Positions 7,999 to 16,187 of a stretch of DNA of 40,543 bases are shown here, one piece after another. Below the pieces are notes generated by a model, which was given only the letters and a program-made list of their open reading frames with translations, was not told the origin of the DNA and searched no databases. The DNA lies in the NCBI GenBank assembly GCA_009774535.1, contig VSNY01000010.1:2241-42783 (forward strand), given 5' to 3'. This stretch comes from Lachnospiraceae bacterium (GTDB lineage Bacteria > Bacillota > Clostridia > Lachnospirales > Lachnospiraceae). The first letter of the stretch is position 1. Each line of letters starts with the position of its first letter. The translations under genes and the position numbers were made by a program.

Positions 7999-8744
7999 AA
8001 TTTTTTCTCCCCTTCCCTCGCATACCTGTCACATATTTCTTTTGTCTTTCCAAATGCCACTACATTCCCATGTTCCAGCCACAACACTTTGCTGCACATC
8101 TCACGCACCTGTTCTAAGTCATGCGAGACGAACAGCACCGTCGTCCCGCCGCTCATCATCTGCATCATCCGGTTTCTGCTCTTATCCTGAAAATCCGCGT
8201 CGCCCACAGCCAGGATCTCATCTACAATCAAAATCTCCGGATACACCGCGGATGCAATCGAAAACGCCAGGCGCATCACCATCCCTGAGGAATACGTGCG
8301 CAAAGGCGCATCCATAAACGCCCCCAGCCCGGAAAAATCCACAATTTCCCTATACTGCTCCTGTAAAAACGATTCCGTATACCCAAGAATCGCACCGTTT
8401 AAAAAAACATTCTCACGCCCCGTCATCTCAAAGTCAAACCCGGAACCAAGCTCCAGCATCGGAACAATCCTGCCCTGCACAGCTACAGAGCCGGACGAAG
8501 GCTTCATAATACCGGAAATCACTTTCAGCAAAGTACTTTTCCCAGCGCCGTTATGTCCAATAATTCCCAGCACATCCCCTTTTCGGATCTGAAACGTCAC
8601 ATCATGCAGCGCCTCCAGTTCCTGATACTTTAATTTCCCTGATAAAAACCGGACCGCAAATTCTTTCAGCGTCCCCGCCCGGTCTTTTGCCATACGAAAA
8701 CGCACGCCCACCCGGTCAGCCTGAACGGCTGCTTGCTGCGCCAT
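7995..8744 (-). CDS. Polysaccharide/teichoic-acid ABC exporter ATPase (Wzt/TagH/KpsT type)
   Basis: This 249-residue nucleotide-binding subunit energises export of a glycan through the partner permease encoded just upstream. Walker A GHNGAGKS is at residues 63-70, the signature YSSGM at 151-155, Walker B ILIVDE at 171-176 and the H-loop FVSHD near 208. YSSGM in place of LSGGQ is typical of the Wzt/TagH/KpsT group. There is no long C-terminal carbohydrate-binding domain like that of O9a-type Wzt. The ATG at 8744 with AAGGAGG six bases upstream is chosen. A longer open frame reaching 9122 is only an out-of-frame read of the permease. The gap to the permease frame is 14 bp. Confidence 0.9.
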   Translation of the reverse strand: MAQQAAVQADRVGVRFRMAKDRAGTLKEFAVRFLSGKLKYQELEALHDVTFQIRKGDVLGIIGHNGAGKSTLLKVISGIMKPSSGSVAVQGRIVPMLELGSGFDFEMTGRENVFLNGAILGYTESFLQEQYREIVDFSGLGAFMDAPLRTYSSGMVMRLAFSIASAVYPEILIVDEILAVGDADFQDKSRNRMMQMMSGGTTVLFVSHDLEQVREMCSKVLWLEHGNVVAFGKTKEICDRYAREGEKKF

Positions 8745-8758
8745 ACAAACCTTCCTCC

Positions 8759-10240
8759 TTACAAATAAAATATAAACCGGTCCTGTGTCCTGGCAAACAC
8801 AAACGCCCCGACAAGCAGGAAGATCCCCGCAAACGCCGCACACTGCACATACATCATCGGTTCCGGCGAAATACCGTCCATCACCAGCATTCGGAAAAAT
8901 GTAACAAAATGATACATCGGGTTCCACTGCAGCGCCTCGCGTACCCCCTGCGGCAAAATCGATTACGGATAAAATACTGGCGTCGCATACGTAAGCACCA
9001 TTAACAGCACACTCCAAATAAACTGGATATCCCGGAAAAATACAAGCGCAGCCGATAACAGCAGCGCAATTCCGCAGCAAAACACCAAAAGACACAGCAA
9101 GATAAACGGCAGCAGCAGCCATGCCTTCGTCACCCTGACGCCGGATGCCACCGTAATCACCACCAATGGCAGCAGTGAAATCAGCAGATTGACGCAGGTC
9201 GACAACACTTTAGAAACCGGATAGATATATTTTGGCACATACACTTTTGTAATCAGCCCGGCATTCCCGCTGATCGCATACATACCGACATTGCTCGATT
9301 CCGAAAAAAAGTTAAACAGCACAATCCCCGACAGCAAATAAACCTGGTAATGTTCAAGGTCTGACCGAAAAATCGTGGAAAACACAACATACTGCACACA
9401 CATTACAAGCAGCGGATTCACGAAACTCCACAACACGCCCAGCACAGACCGCTTATATTTGATTTTAAAATCTCTGGCCACAAGCTGTTTTAGCAAAAAC
9501 CGATAACTACGCAGCAGCGCCGCCAGATCCAGCAGCCAGCTCTTTTTTCCCGTGTTCTTTTTCACAATCAGCCGTATACATCCGGCCGCCAGTAAGATCA
9601 ACAGCACTGCCGCAATCTCAAAAAAGTGAAATCCCGTCCATACTTTGTCTTTTCCATATGCACCGAAAGAGATCTTCCCTTCTATTGGCATTCCCTGATA
9701 AAACAGTTGGCTGTTCCCTTCTTCTATCTGTGCTGCTGTCCCGGACTCGGGTAATGCTGCAAGCCAGGGCGCCATACATGTTCCCATCGTGCCATCTGAT
9801 ACCAGTCTGATCGAAATCACATGCCCCCATGTCCCCGCATCGTCAAAGCTGCATTCCAGTTGCTGCTCTTCGGCCAGCGTCTGCATTTCCCAGGAATCCG
9901 CCGCCAGTCTGCGCCCGTCCGTCTCATCCCATACCTCCAACGTCAGAATACCGTGATTTTCCCGTGCAAATGCCGTAACTGGAACAGTGATCCGCTGCAG
10001 ACGGTCGATCCGGCATAAAAATTCCTGCCGGATCTCAGCCCCGTCCGCAGGCTCCGGCGCGGCAAGTCCGCTTGGTACATATTCATACACTGCCCGGGAT
10101 GTGCGCCAATACAGCTGTTCTCCGGCCGCATAATAAAAAATCCCTGTCAGCAGAAGAAACAGAAACAGTACTGCCGCACAGAATATGGAATCTTTCCATA
10201 TACATTTCCATTGGAGCTGTTTTTGTGTTTTCTTTTTCAT
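8759..10240 (-). pseudogene. Wzm/TagG-type ABC exporter permease interrupted by an in-frame TAA
   Basis: The frame from the ATG at 10240 gives 425 residues, ending ATPVFYP at a TAA (8963-8965). The same frame then continues without shift for 67 more residues (SILPQGVREALQWNPMYHF to the stop at 8759). That tail holds the last transmembrane helices of an ABC-2 exporter permease, so the intact protein would have 493 residues. The N-terminus is unusual: a membrane segment at about 17-37, an extracytoplasmic domain of roughly 170 residues, and another membrane segment near 206-226. The canonical permease domain follows from about 245. A single substitution of a sense codon to TAA explains the break, since the flanking sequence is well preserved. 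It may be a recent null mutation, phase or assembly error, or readthrough site. Without the tail, export is probably impaired. Confidence 0.8.
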
Positions 10241-10336
10241 TGTGATTCGTTTCTTCCTGCCCTTTCTATCCTTCCTATCTTTCTATTCTTTTTAACCTTC
10301 CCATTACTTTCTATTGCTATATATGATCTTTGCAAT

Positions 10337-11407
10337 CTATTTCTGTCTATTCCTTTTTAAGATCCCTGTCCATCCGCACTGCCACAGCTTTCGCACACGC
10401 ATCCATCCCAGGATCTGCTTTTCGCCCATATGCAAAAACCCCAGACATTTCAGCACCCAGTATCTCCCACGCACTCTGTCGGCCAGCGCAGGATACCGCC
10501 TTTTAAGCTCTCTCATAAATCGGCCCGCCTGTGTCCTCCCGGCACGTTTATCCTGAAAACGCAAAAAACAGGTGATCCAATAATCTGTCAGAAAGCTCTC
10601 CGTCCGATATTCCCAATACGCCTGCCCGCCCGGTGACCTGGGCTGCTGCATCGTCGCACAGACAGCCCTCGCTACCTGCCGCGCGTCAGCCAGATGGCGC
10701 ACGCGGTTATCGACCGACACACTCTGTCCGCTGTCCCCCATGCGATATACATATGGACAGCTGACAGACAAATAGATCCTTTTCGCATGGCTTGCAGGCA
10801 GAATGGCATAATAAGCGTCATCATAAAAAACCCTTTCCGGCAGTCCCCGGCAGTTTTCGCGGTAAAACGCAGTCCGGTACGCAATCCCGTGAAAGGTACA
10901 TACCGGCTGGTACTGCTTCCACCGTGCTGCCAGTTCCTGAACAGTTATCCATTTTCCAGTACGCCGCGCCTGCACCCCGGCGCTGATCCGTTCCATCTTT
11001 TTTGACAATATATCAAACGTCTGATATCCGCTTAAAATGACATCCGGCGCTTTCTGCCCTGTATGCAGGCAGCACAACTCATTCAGCAAAATCTCCAGTT
11101 CCTTCGTATCCATCCAGTCATCCGCATCCAGAACTTTAAAATAGATCCCCGTGCTGATCCGGACTGCCGCATTCACCGCAGAACCATGTCCGCCGTTTTC
11201 TTTTTGCAGAATACGGAACAGATCCGGGTATTTTTCCACGTATTCCCCTGCATCCACTTCACACCCGTCCAAAGAGCCGTCGTTTACAACGATTACCTCC
11301 AGATCCTGCCTTTTTCGCGCTCTTACCAGCAGCGACCGGAGACACGTTCTGATCCAGGGCCGGGCCTGATACATGGGGATTATGATCGTAAGTAATTTTT
11401 CTGTCAT
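10337..11407 (-). CDS. GT2 family glycosyltransferase
   Basis: This 356-residue transferase has LTIIIPMYQ near residue 6, VNDGS at 41-45, the NGGHGSAVN segment at 71-79 and LDADD at 93-97, all typical of bacterial GT2 polysaccharide enzymes. The ATG at 11407 has GAGGAA six bases upstream and is preferred. An ATG at 11440 would make an ATGA overlap with the preceding GT4 stop but has no ribosome binding site, so coupling from that start remains possible. No membrane helices are evident. It follows the GT4 gene and precedes the exporter permease by 96 bp. Confidence 0.87.
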   Translation of the reverse strand: MTEKLLTIIIPMYQARPWIRTCLRSLLVRARKRQDLEVIVVNDGSLDGCEVDAGEYVEKYPDLFRILQKENGGHGSAVNAAVRISTGIYFKVLDADDWMDTKELEILLNELCCLHTGQKAPDVILSGYQTFDILSKKMERISAGVQARRTGKWITVQELAARWKQYQPVCTFHGIAYRTAFYRENCRGLPERVFYDDAYYAILPASHAKRIYLSVSCPYVYRMGDSGQSVSVDNRVRHLADARQVARAVCATMQQPRSPGGQAYWEYRTESFLTDYWITCFLRFQDKRAGRTQAGRFMRELKRRYPALADRVRGRYWVLKCLGFLHMGEKQILGWMRVRKLWQCGWTGILKRNRQK

Positions 11408-11436
11408 CCTGTGTTCCTCATTTCCCTCTTTTAATA

Positions 11437-12609
11437 TCATAGATACTGCCCGTAAATCTGCCGCATTTTCGCATTCACGCGCTCTGCCGAAAACTTCCGG
11501 ACCTGTTTTTGCGCATGGATAGCATATCTTTTTGCCAGCTGCGGCTGCTCCATGATCTGGCGCACCGCTTCCGCAAAACCTGCCGCATCATCCGCATCCA
11601 CCAGCCGTCCCTCTCTGCCGTCCCGTACCAGATCACAATTCCCGCGAATCCGGCTGCAGACGATCGGAACTTTGGCAGCCATTGCCTCCATCAATGCCAC
11701 CGGAAGTCCCTCCTGTCTGGACGGAAACGCAAAACAGTCCGCCATCTGCAGCAAATCCGGAATATCATCACGGTAGCCAATCAGATGTACATTACGCTCC
11801 ACGCCCAGCCTGCGCGCCAGTCTGCGGTAACGGGCCGCCTGCCCGCCCAGCCCTGCCAGCACATAATGAACATGCTCCTTTGCAAGCAGCGCCAAAGCCC
11901 GGATCATCACTGCCTGGTTTTTTCGCCGGGATAATTGTCCAACACTAAGTATCACAAAATCCCGTTCCCGAAAACCAGCTGCCTGGCGTATCCGTCTGCG
12001 TTTTTCCGCATCCGGACAATGATCCGCCAGATGAATCCCAATACCAGGCACATAACATACCTGTCTGGCAAAAAAGCTTTGTGCAAGACGATAATCCTGC
12101 GCGTTAATCGTAATAAGCGTATCCGTAACCGCAGACAGCCATTTTTCTACCGGATAATAAAGCAGCCACCGCAAAAACGGCGCGCCTTTATAAAAATGAA
12201 ACCCATGCGCCGTATAAATAATCCTGCAGCCCTTCTTCCTGGACGGCGCCGCGGCAAGTCTTAATACAGCGCCGCCAATTGGCGACTGGGTGTGGATCAG
12301 GCTGTAATCAGCTGTCTGGCAAAGTTTTTTCAGCATCCGGTAAGACCGCAGGATATTTGCAAGATCTAAGGCCTTTCTCGGAACCGGAACCGAATGCGCG
12401 ACAACGCCCATCCGCTGCAGTTCCATACGATACTGCCGCACACGCTCCCGGCTTGTAATATTCCCAAAGGAAAAGTTTGCCGCCACCTCCACCTGACAGC
12501 CGTTTTCCATAAGAATGCGGATATTGTCTCTATTAAACAGATCCAGCATGGATGCAACCGAGGCCATCACCAACACTTTTTGTTTCCGGCGCCGCGCTTT
12601 ACGCTTCAT
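11437..12609 (-). CDS. GT4 family glycosyltransferase (GT-B fold)
   Basis: This 390-residue enzyme has two Rossmann-like halves. The N-terminal acceptor half contains HTQSPIGGAVLRLAA and YTAHGFHFYKGAP. The C-terminal donor half contains ILSVGQLSRRKNQ, VLAGLGGQ and the EX7E-type motif FPSRQEGLPVALMEAMA near residue 300. It resembles the CapM/EpsD/EpsF group of capsule and exopolysaccharide transferases. Such enzymes act at the inner membrane face on undecaprenyl-linked intermediates. Its start lies 11 bp inside the end of the XRE regulator gene, so the two are probably co-translated. It is the first biosynthetic gene of the operon. Which sugar it adds is unknown. Confidence 0.88.
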   Translation of the reverse strand: MKRKARRRKQKVLVMASVASMLDLFNRDNIRILMENGCQVEVAANFSFGNITSRERVRQYRMELQRMGVVAHSVPVPRKALDLANILRSYRMLKKLCQTADYSLIHTQSPIGGAVLRLAAAPSRKKGCRIIYTAHGFHFYKGAPFLRWLLYYPVEKWLSAVTDTLITINAQDYRLAQSFFARQVCYVPGIGIHLADHCPDAEKRRRIRQAAGFRERDFVILSVGQLSRRKNQAVMIRALALLAKEHVHYVLAGLGGQAARYRRLARRLGVERNVHLIGYRDDIPDLLQMADCFAFPSRQEGLPVALMEAMAAKVPIVCSRIRGNCDLVRDGREGRLVDADDAAGFAEAVRQIMEQPQLAKRYAIHAQKQVRKFSAERVNAKMRQIYGQYL

Positions 12610-12961
12610 TCATAATCTCCGCCACAGACTTCATTATACGAATATACATCGAATAACTGTCGACATCTTTTTTCCCGGACACCGCGCTTGTGACCGTATC
12701 CTTTTTTGGCGCCTGCCACAGATCCAGCACCGCGTCCGACGCATGCGCCACTCCCCAGAGCAATTCATCCGCAGCCACATCCAATGCCGCACAGATACCG
12801 ACAAATGTCTCCAGACTCATAATCCTCGTGCCGCGTTCAATATGCCCTAAAAAAGACATGCTGATGCCGCATTTCTTCGCAAGCTCATCCTGCGACCACC
12901 CCTTTGCCTTACGAATCTGTCGGATGCGCATACCCATTTTTCCATACTCCAATTCCTTCAT
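12599..12961 (-). CDS. XRE-family DNA-binding regulator heading the polysaccharide operon
   Basis: This 120-residue protein carries a lambda-repressor-like helix-turn-helix at residues 11-66 (MRIRQIRKAKGWSQDELAKK, then ISMSFLGHIERGT and LETFVGICAALDVAADELL). A short C-terminal region with no recognised domain follows. The ATG at 12961 has GGAGGG five to six bases upstream. The 3' end overlaps the GT4 gene by 11 bp, so the regulator is expressed with the glycan genes and probably controls them and itself. Two near-identical palindromic sites (13052-13078 and 13341-13367) upstream are its most obvious candidate targets. Whether it represses or activates is not known. Confidence 0.88.
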   Translation of the reverse strand: MKELEYGKMGMRIRQIRKAKGWSQDELAKKCGISMSFLGHIERGTRIMSLETFVGICAALDVAADELLWGVAHASDAVLDLWQAPKKDTVTSAVSGKKDVDSYSMYIRIMKSVAEIMNEA

Positions 12962-13051
12962 AGCTTCCCTCCAGGATACAGCTGCCTTACGAACAGCATC
13001 GCGCCAACCTCTGCTTGTGTACTACAAATCGTTAGCAGCTGTCTATAAAAA

Positions 13052-13078
13052 CATAACATTTTCTGATAAATTGTTATG
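13052..13078. promoter_or_regulatory. Operator-like palindrome, copy 1
   Basis: CATAACA (13052-13058) and TGTTATG (13072-13078) are perfect inverted arms. The reverse complement of the 27-bp site matches the second copy (13341-13367) at all but three positions. It lies 91 bp upstream of the XRE start codon. It overlaps a weak minus-strand promoter candidate (TTATCA-N16-TATAGA), consistent with control of the polysaccharide operon. Confidence 0.6.
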
Positions 13079-13304
13079 TTTTATAATTGTAGATAAATAG
13101 TCCAAAAACCGCATAAAATAAAGGAACTCACAAAGATTTTCTTCTGTCTTGCCGCCGTCCGGACTTTTTAACGTCATCTGTTTTTTCAATTTTTTGCGTG
13201 TATGCTGCATCCTGTTTTTGGAGATTTATTTAGATATTTTTCATAGACGATCTGCGAGAACTTCCAGCAGAATTTAGCAATAACTGCCAATTTTTTCATT
13301 TATA

Positions 13305-13333
13305 TTGCAAAATGCAAAAAATTGAGTTAGAAT
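13305..13333 (+). promoter_or_regulatory. Candidate rightward promoter next to operator copy 2
   Basis: TTGCAA (13305-13310) and TAGAAT (13328-13333) are separated by 17 bp. The predicted start point is about 13340, exactly where operator copy 2 begins. No obvious gene follows for 350 bp, so the product would be a long leader or a small RNA. Confidence 0.35.
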
Positions 13334-13340
13334 ACTTTCA

Positions 13341-13367
13341 GATAACAATTTATCAGATATTGTTATG
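13341..13367. promoter_or_regulatory. Operator-like palindrome, copy 2
   Basis: ATAACAA (13342-13348) and TTGTTAT (13360-13366) are perfect inverted arms around an 11-bp centre. The full 27-bp site is the inverted near-copy of 13052-13078, and the two are 262 bp apart. That spacing would suit cooperative binding or looping by a dimeric regulator. Confidence 0.6.
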
Positions 13368-13598
13368 TTTTAGCTGATCTTTTCTCAATCATTTGGCCTT
13401 CATGCCCGTTCTTCCAATATCATCCTTTTCTTTTCGCTAAATGCGCAAAAAGGCGTTTATTCAGGACATCTTTGATCTTACAGACCCGTATAACATCCCA
13501 GGAATACATACTGTCGCCCGCACTGTAACTGTTCAATGATTGATTTGAACTGTTGCATCCCGCACTCGCGATATTCTAAAAAATTTTTAAAAAATATA

Positions 13599-13627
13599 TT
13601 GACATTTCTCTATTTATCTCCCATAAT
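13599..13627 (+). promoter_or_regulatory. Strong sigma-70 promoter of the XRE-cupin/pot operon
   Basis: A perfect TTGACA (13599-13604) is followed after 17 bp by CATAAT (13622-13627), five of six matches. The expected start is near 13634, about 65 bp before the regulator ATG. Confidence 0.75.
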
Positions 13628-13635
13628 AGTCTTCG

Positions 13636-13660
13636 TCTTGTTTATTAATAGTAAACAAGA
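13636..13660. promoter_or_regulatory. Palindromic operator at the transcription start of the pot operon
   Basis: TCTTGTTTA and TAAACAAGA are perfect 9-bp inverted arms around a 7-bp centre. The site begins at the predicted +1 position, so bound protein would block initiation. The adjacent XRE-cupin protein is the likely ligand-responsive binder. Confidence 0.65.
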
Positions 13661-13699
13661 AATTCATTAATATATTTACACCGAAAAGGAGGCATCAGA

Positions 13700-14236
13700 A
13701 TGGATATCGGACACCGCATGAAAGAACTCCGCATCCAGTACGGACTCACACAGCAGGAACTGGCCGACCGCTCCGAGTTATCCAAAGGCTTTATTTCCCA
13801 GTTAGAACGCGGCCTGACCACGCCTTCCATCGGGACACTGTTAGATATTATCCAGTGCCTCGGCACGACTCCGGCAGAATTTTTTTCGGACGACGAACCG
13901 GAACAGATTGTATTTTCACCGGAGGATTATTTTGAAAAAAACTATAAAAAGCGCAGCTGCCTGGTGGAATGGCTGATTCCGAACGCGCAGAAAAACGCGA
14001 TGGAGCCTGTGCTGATGACCCTGGCGCCCGGAGGGAAGTCTGAGACACTCCCGCCGTTAGAAAGCGAGGAATTCGGATATGTGTTAAGCGGCAGTATCCG
14101 GCTGCATTATGGTACAAGGACTTATATCGTCCGCGCAGGAGAATCCTTTTATTTTAACGCCAGTAAAAAACATTACATTGAAGCATACAAGGAAGAGGCA
14201 AAGCTGATCTGGGTCAGTACTCCGCCCTGCTTTTAG
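13700..14236 (+). CDS. XRE-cupin transcriptional regulator of the polyamine transporter operon
   Basis: This 178-residue protein has an N-terminal helix-turn-helix at residues 5-60 (MKELRIQYGLTQQELADRSE, then LSKGFISQLERGLTTPSI). A cupin domain occupies about 100-175 (LESEEFGYVLSGSIRLHYG, then RAGESFYFNASKKHYIEA). This is the architecture of PuuR-like regulators, whose cupin part senses small metabolites. The start has AAAGGAGG seven bases upstream. potA begins 40 bp downstream on the same strand, so the regulator is the first gene of the operon and probably autoregulates through the palindrome at 13636-13660. Sensing of polyamines is inferred from the neighbours. Confidence 0.9.
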   Translation: MDIGHRMKELRIQYGLTQQELADRSELSKGFISQLERGLTTPSIGTLLDIIQCLGTTPAEFFSDDEPEQIVFSPEDYFEKNYKKRSCLVEWLIPNAQKNAMEPVLMTLAPGGKSETLPPLESEEFGYVLSGSIRLHYGTRTYIVRAGESFYFNASKKHYIEAYKEEAKLIWVSTPPCF

Positions 14237-14276
14237 CCCGCTCCTGAACCGACTGTAAACTGTGGGAGGTTATGAT

Positions 14277-15350
14277 ATGGAAAAAGAACTGATCCAGCTG
14301 CAGCACATCTCAAAGTCTTATGAGGGCTGCATGGTTTTAGATGACCTGGAGCTGACGATCCATGAAAATGAATTTGTCACTCTGCTTGGCCCGTCCGGGT
14401 GCGGCAAGACAACGACGCTTCGCCTGATCGGCGGTTTTGAAACGCCGGATACAGGTAAAATTATTTTCGACGGGGCGGATATTACGGATCTGCCGCCAAA
14501 TGAACGCAGACTGAACACGGTATTTCAAAAATACGCTCTGTTCACCCATATGTCGATTGCGGAAAATATCGCTTTTGGCTTAAAAATCAGCAAAAAAAGT
14601 AAATCCTATATCCAGGATAAGATTCAATATGCCTTAAAGCTCGTGAACCTGGACGGCTTTGAAAACCGCAGTGTAGATTCGTTAAGCGGCGGACAGCAGC
14701 AGCGCATCGCCATCGCGCGCGCCATCGTCAACGAACCGAAGGTGCTGCTCTTAGATGAACCGCTGGGCGCGCTGGACTTAAAAATGCGCCAGGATATGCA
14801 GTATGAGCTGATCCGTCTGAAAAATGAGCTTGGCATTACGTTTATCTATGTCACACATGACCAGGAAGAAGCGCTGACCATGTCGGATACGATTGTTGTC
14901 ATGAACCAGGGCTATATCCAGCAGATCGGCACGCCGGAAGATATATATAACGAACCAGTCAATGCGTTCGTGGCTGACTTTATCGGGGAAAGCAATATTA
15001 TCGACGGTATCATGGTGCGTGATAAGCTGGTGCGCGTGCTGGACGTGGATCTTGCGTGCGTAGATACCGGATTTGGATGCAACCGTCCGGTCGATGTAGT
15101 GATCCGTCCGGAAGATTTGATCATTACGGAGCCGTCTGAAGGATTTTATACAGGCGAGATTTCTTCAGTTATTTTCAAAGGGGTTCACTATGAAATCGAA
15201 GTCATTGCAAACGGCTATGAATGGCTGATTCATACGACGGAATACCACGAACCTGGAAAACAGGTCGGGCTGCGCGTGATTCCGTTTAATATTCAGATTA
15301 TGAATAAGCCGGAATCGAGCGATGAAAGGATGGTGGAACCGGATGCGTAG
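14277..15350 (+). CDS. potA: Spermidine/putrescine ABC transporter ATP-binding protein
   Basis: This 357-residue ATPase has Walker A GPSGCGKT at 38-45, the Q-loop FQKYALF, the signature LSGGQQQR near 133, Walker B VLLLDEP and the H-loop VTHDQEEA. A C-terminal TOBE-type regulatory region (about 270-345) is typical of PotA-class importers. The ATG at 14277 with GGGAGG seven bases upstream is preferred over an in-frame GTG at 14262. It powers uptake of spermidine or putrescine together with the two permeases and the lipoprotein that follow in the same operon. The end overlaps the start of potB by eight bases. Confidence 0.93.
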   Translation: MEKELIQLQHISKSYEGCMVLDDLELTIHENEFVTLLGPSGCGKTTTLRLIGGFETPDTGKIIFDGADITDLPPNERRLNTVFQKYALFTHMSIAENIAFGLKISKKSKSYIQDKIQYALKLVNLDGFENRSVDSLSGGQQQRIAIARAIVNEPKVLLLDEPLGALDLKMRQDMQYELIRLKNELGITFIYVTHDQEEALTMSDTIVVMNQGYIQQIGTPEDIYNEPVNAFVADFIGESNIIDGIMVRDKLVRVLDVDLACVDTGFGCNRPVDVVIRPEDLIITEPSEGFYTGEISSVIFKGVHYEIEVIANGYEWLIHTTEYHEPGKQVGLRVIPFNIQIMNKPESSDERMVEPDA

Positions 15351-16167
15351 ATTTGGAAAACAGCTGCTTGCAGGACCTTACCTCGTGTGGATGGTTGGAT
15401 TTATCCTGCTGCCGCTGCTGCTCGTTGTATATTACGCCTTTACGAACTCGGCGGGCAGCTTTACGCTGGCCAATGTAGCCTCGATCTTTCATAAGGTGCA
15501 TATGAAATCGCTCTGGCTGTCTGTGAAGATCGCCCTGCAGTGTACGTTGATCTGCCTGGCGCTCTCCTATCCGCTGGCGATGATTTTAAATAAACTGGAC
15601 GTCAAACACCAAAATTTTATTGTATTCGTATTTATCCTGCCGATGTGGATGAATTTTCTGCTGCGGATCTTAGCCTGGCAGCTGCTGCTGTCCAATAACG
15701 GGATTCTCAACGCGGTACTGGATGTATTGCACTTGCCGAATATCAGCATCCTGAATACGCCGACCGCTGTTTTATTCGGTATGGTATATGATTTCCTGCC
15801 TTATATGATCCTGCCGATTTACAATGCGATGTCCCGGATTCGCAAGGATATTATTGAAGCTGCGCAGGATCTGGGCGCGAAAAATTATGTGATTTTCTGC
15901 CGGATTATTTTTCCGCTGACGCTTTCGGGCGTTATGAGCGGCATTATTATGGTATTTGTGCCTGCCCTGACTTCGTTCGCAATCTCGAACCTGCTGGGCG
16001 GCGGTAAAGTGCTGCTGATTGGAAATATTATCGAAGCCGATTTTATGCAGTTTTTCAACTGGAACCTGGGCGCCGGCCTGTCACTGGTGCTTATGATTTT
16101 TGTAATCGCTAGTATGGCTGTTATGAATAAGCATTCTGAAGACGCTGGCGGAGCGGCTGTGTGGTAA
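15343..16167 (+). CDS. potB: Spermidine/putrescine ABC transporter permease
   Basis: This 274-residue integral membrane protein has about six helices and the binding-protein-dependent permease loop EAAQDLGAKNYVIFCRIIFP, which contacts the ATPase. The ATG at 15343 lies six bases after GGTGG and overlaps the potA stop. An ATG at 15322 in the same frame is possible but less well placed. The order potA-potB-potC-potD matches the classical operon. The stop at 16167 is 20 bp before potC. Confidence 0.92.
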   Translation: MRRFGKQLLAGPYLVWMVGFILLPLLLVVYYAFTNSAGSFTLANVASIFHKVHMKSLWLSVKIALQCTLICLALSYPLAMILNKLDVKHQNFIVFVFILPMWMNFLLRILAWQLLLSNNGILNAVLDVLHLPNISILNTPTAVLFGMVYDFLPYMILPIYNAMSRIRKDIIEAAQDLGAKNYVIFCRIIFPLTLSGVMSGIIMVFVPALTSFAISNLLGGGKVLLIGNIIEADFMQFFNWNLGAGLSLVLMIFVIASMAVMNKHSEDAGGAAVW

Positions 16168-16187
16168 TTACTACGGGAGGGTACCTT

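Larger units (their letters stand above)
12962..13699. other. 738-bp divergent regulatory region between the polysaccharide and polyamine operons
   Basis: No convincing gene is present. The region is AT-rich. It contains two 27-bp operator-like palindromes, a candidate rightward promoter next to the second one, and the strong promoter and palindrome of the XRE-cupin gene. A 32-codon frame at 13441-13539 lacks a ribosome binding site and is not called as a gene. Confidence 0.6.

Noticed and set aside
8745..9122. N-terminal extension of the exporter ATPase frame
   Set aside because: It is an out-of-frame reading of the permease gene, and the ATPase has a strong ribosome binding site at its own ATG (8744).
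13441..13539. 32-codon frame MRKKAFIQDIFDLTDPYN...
   Set aside because: The N-terminus looks plausible but no ribosome binding site precedes it and no family is recognised.
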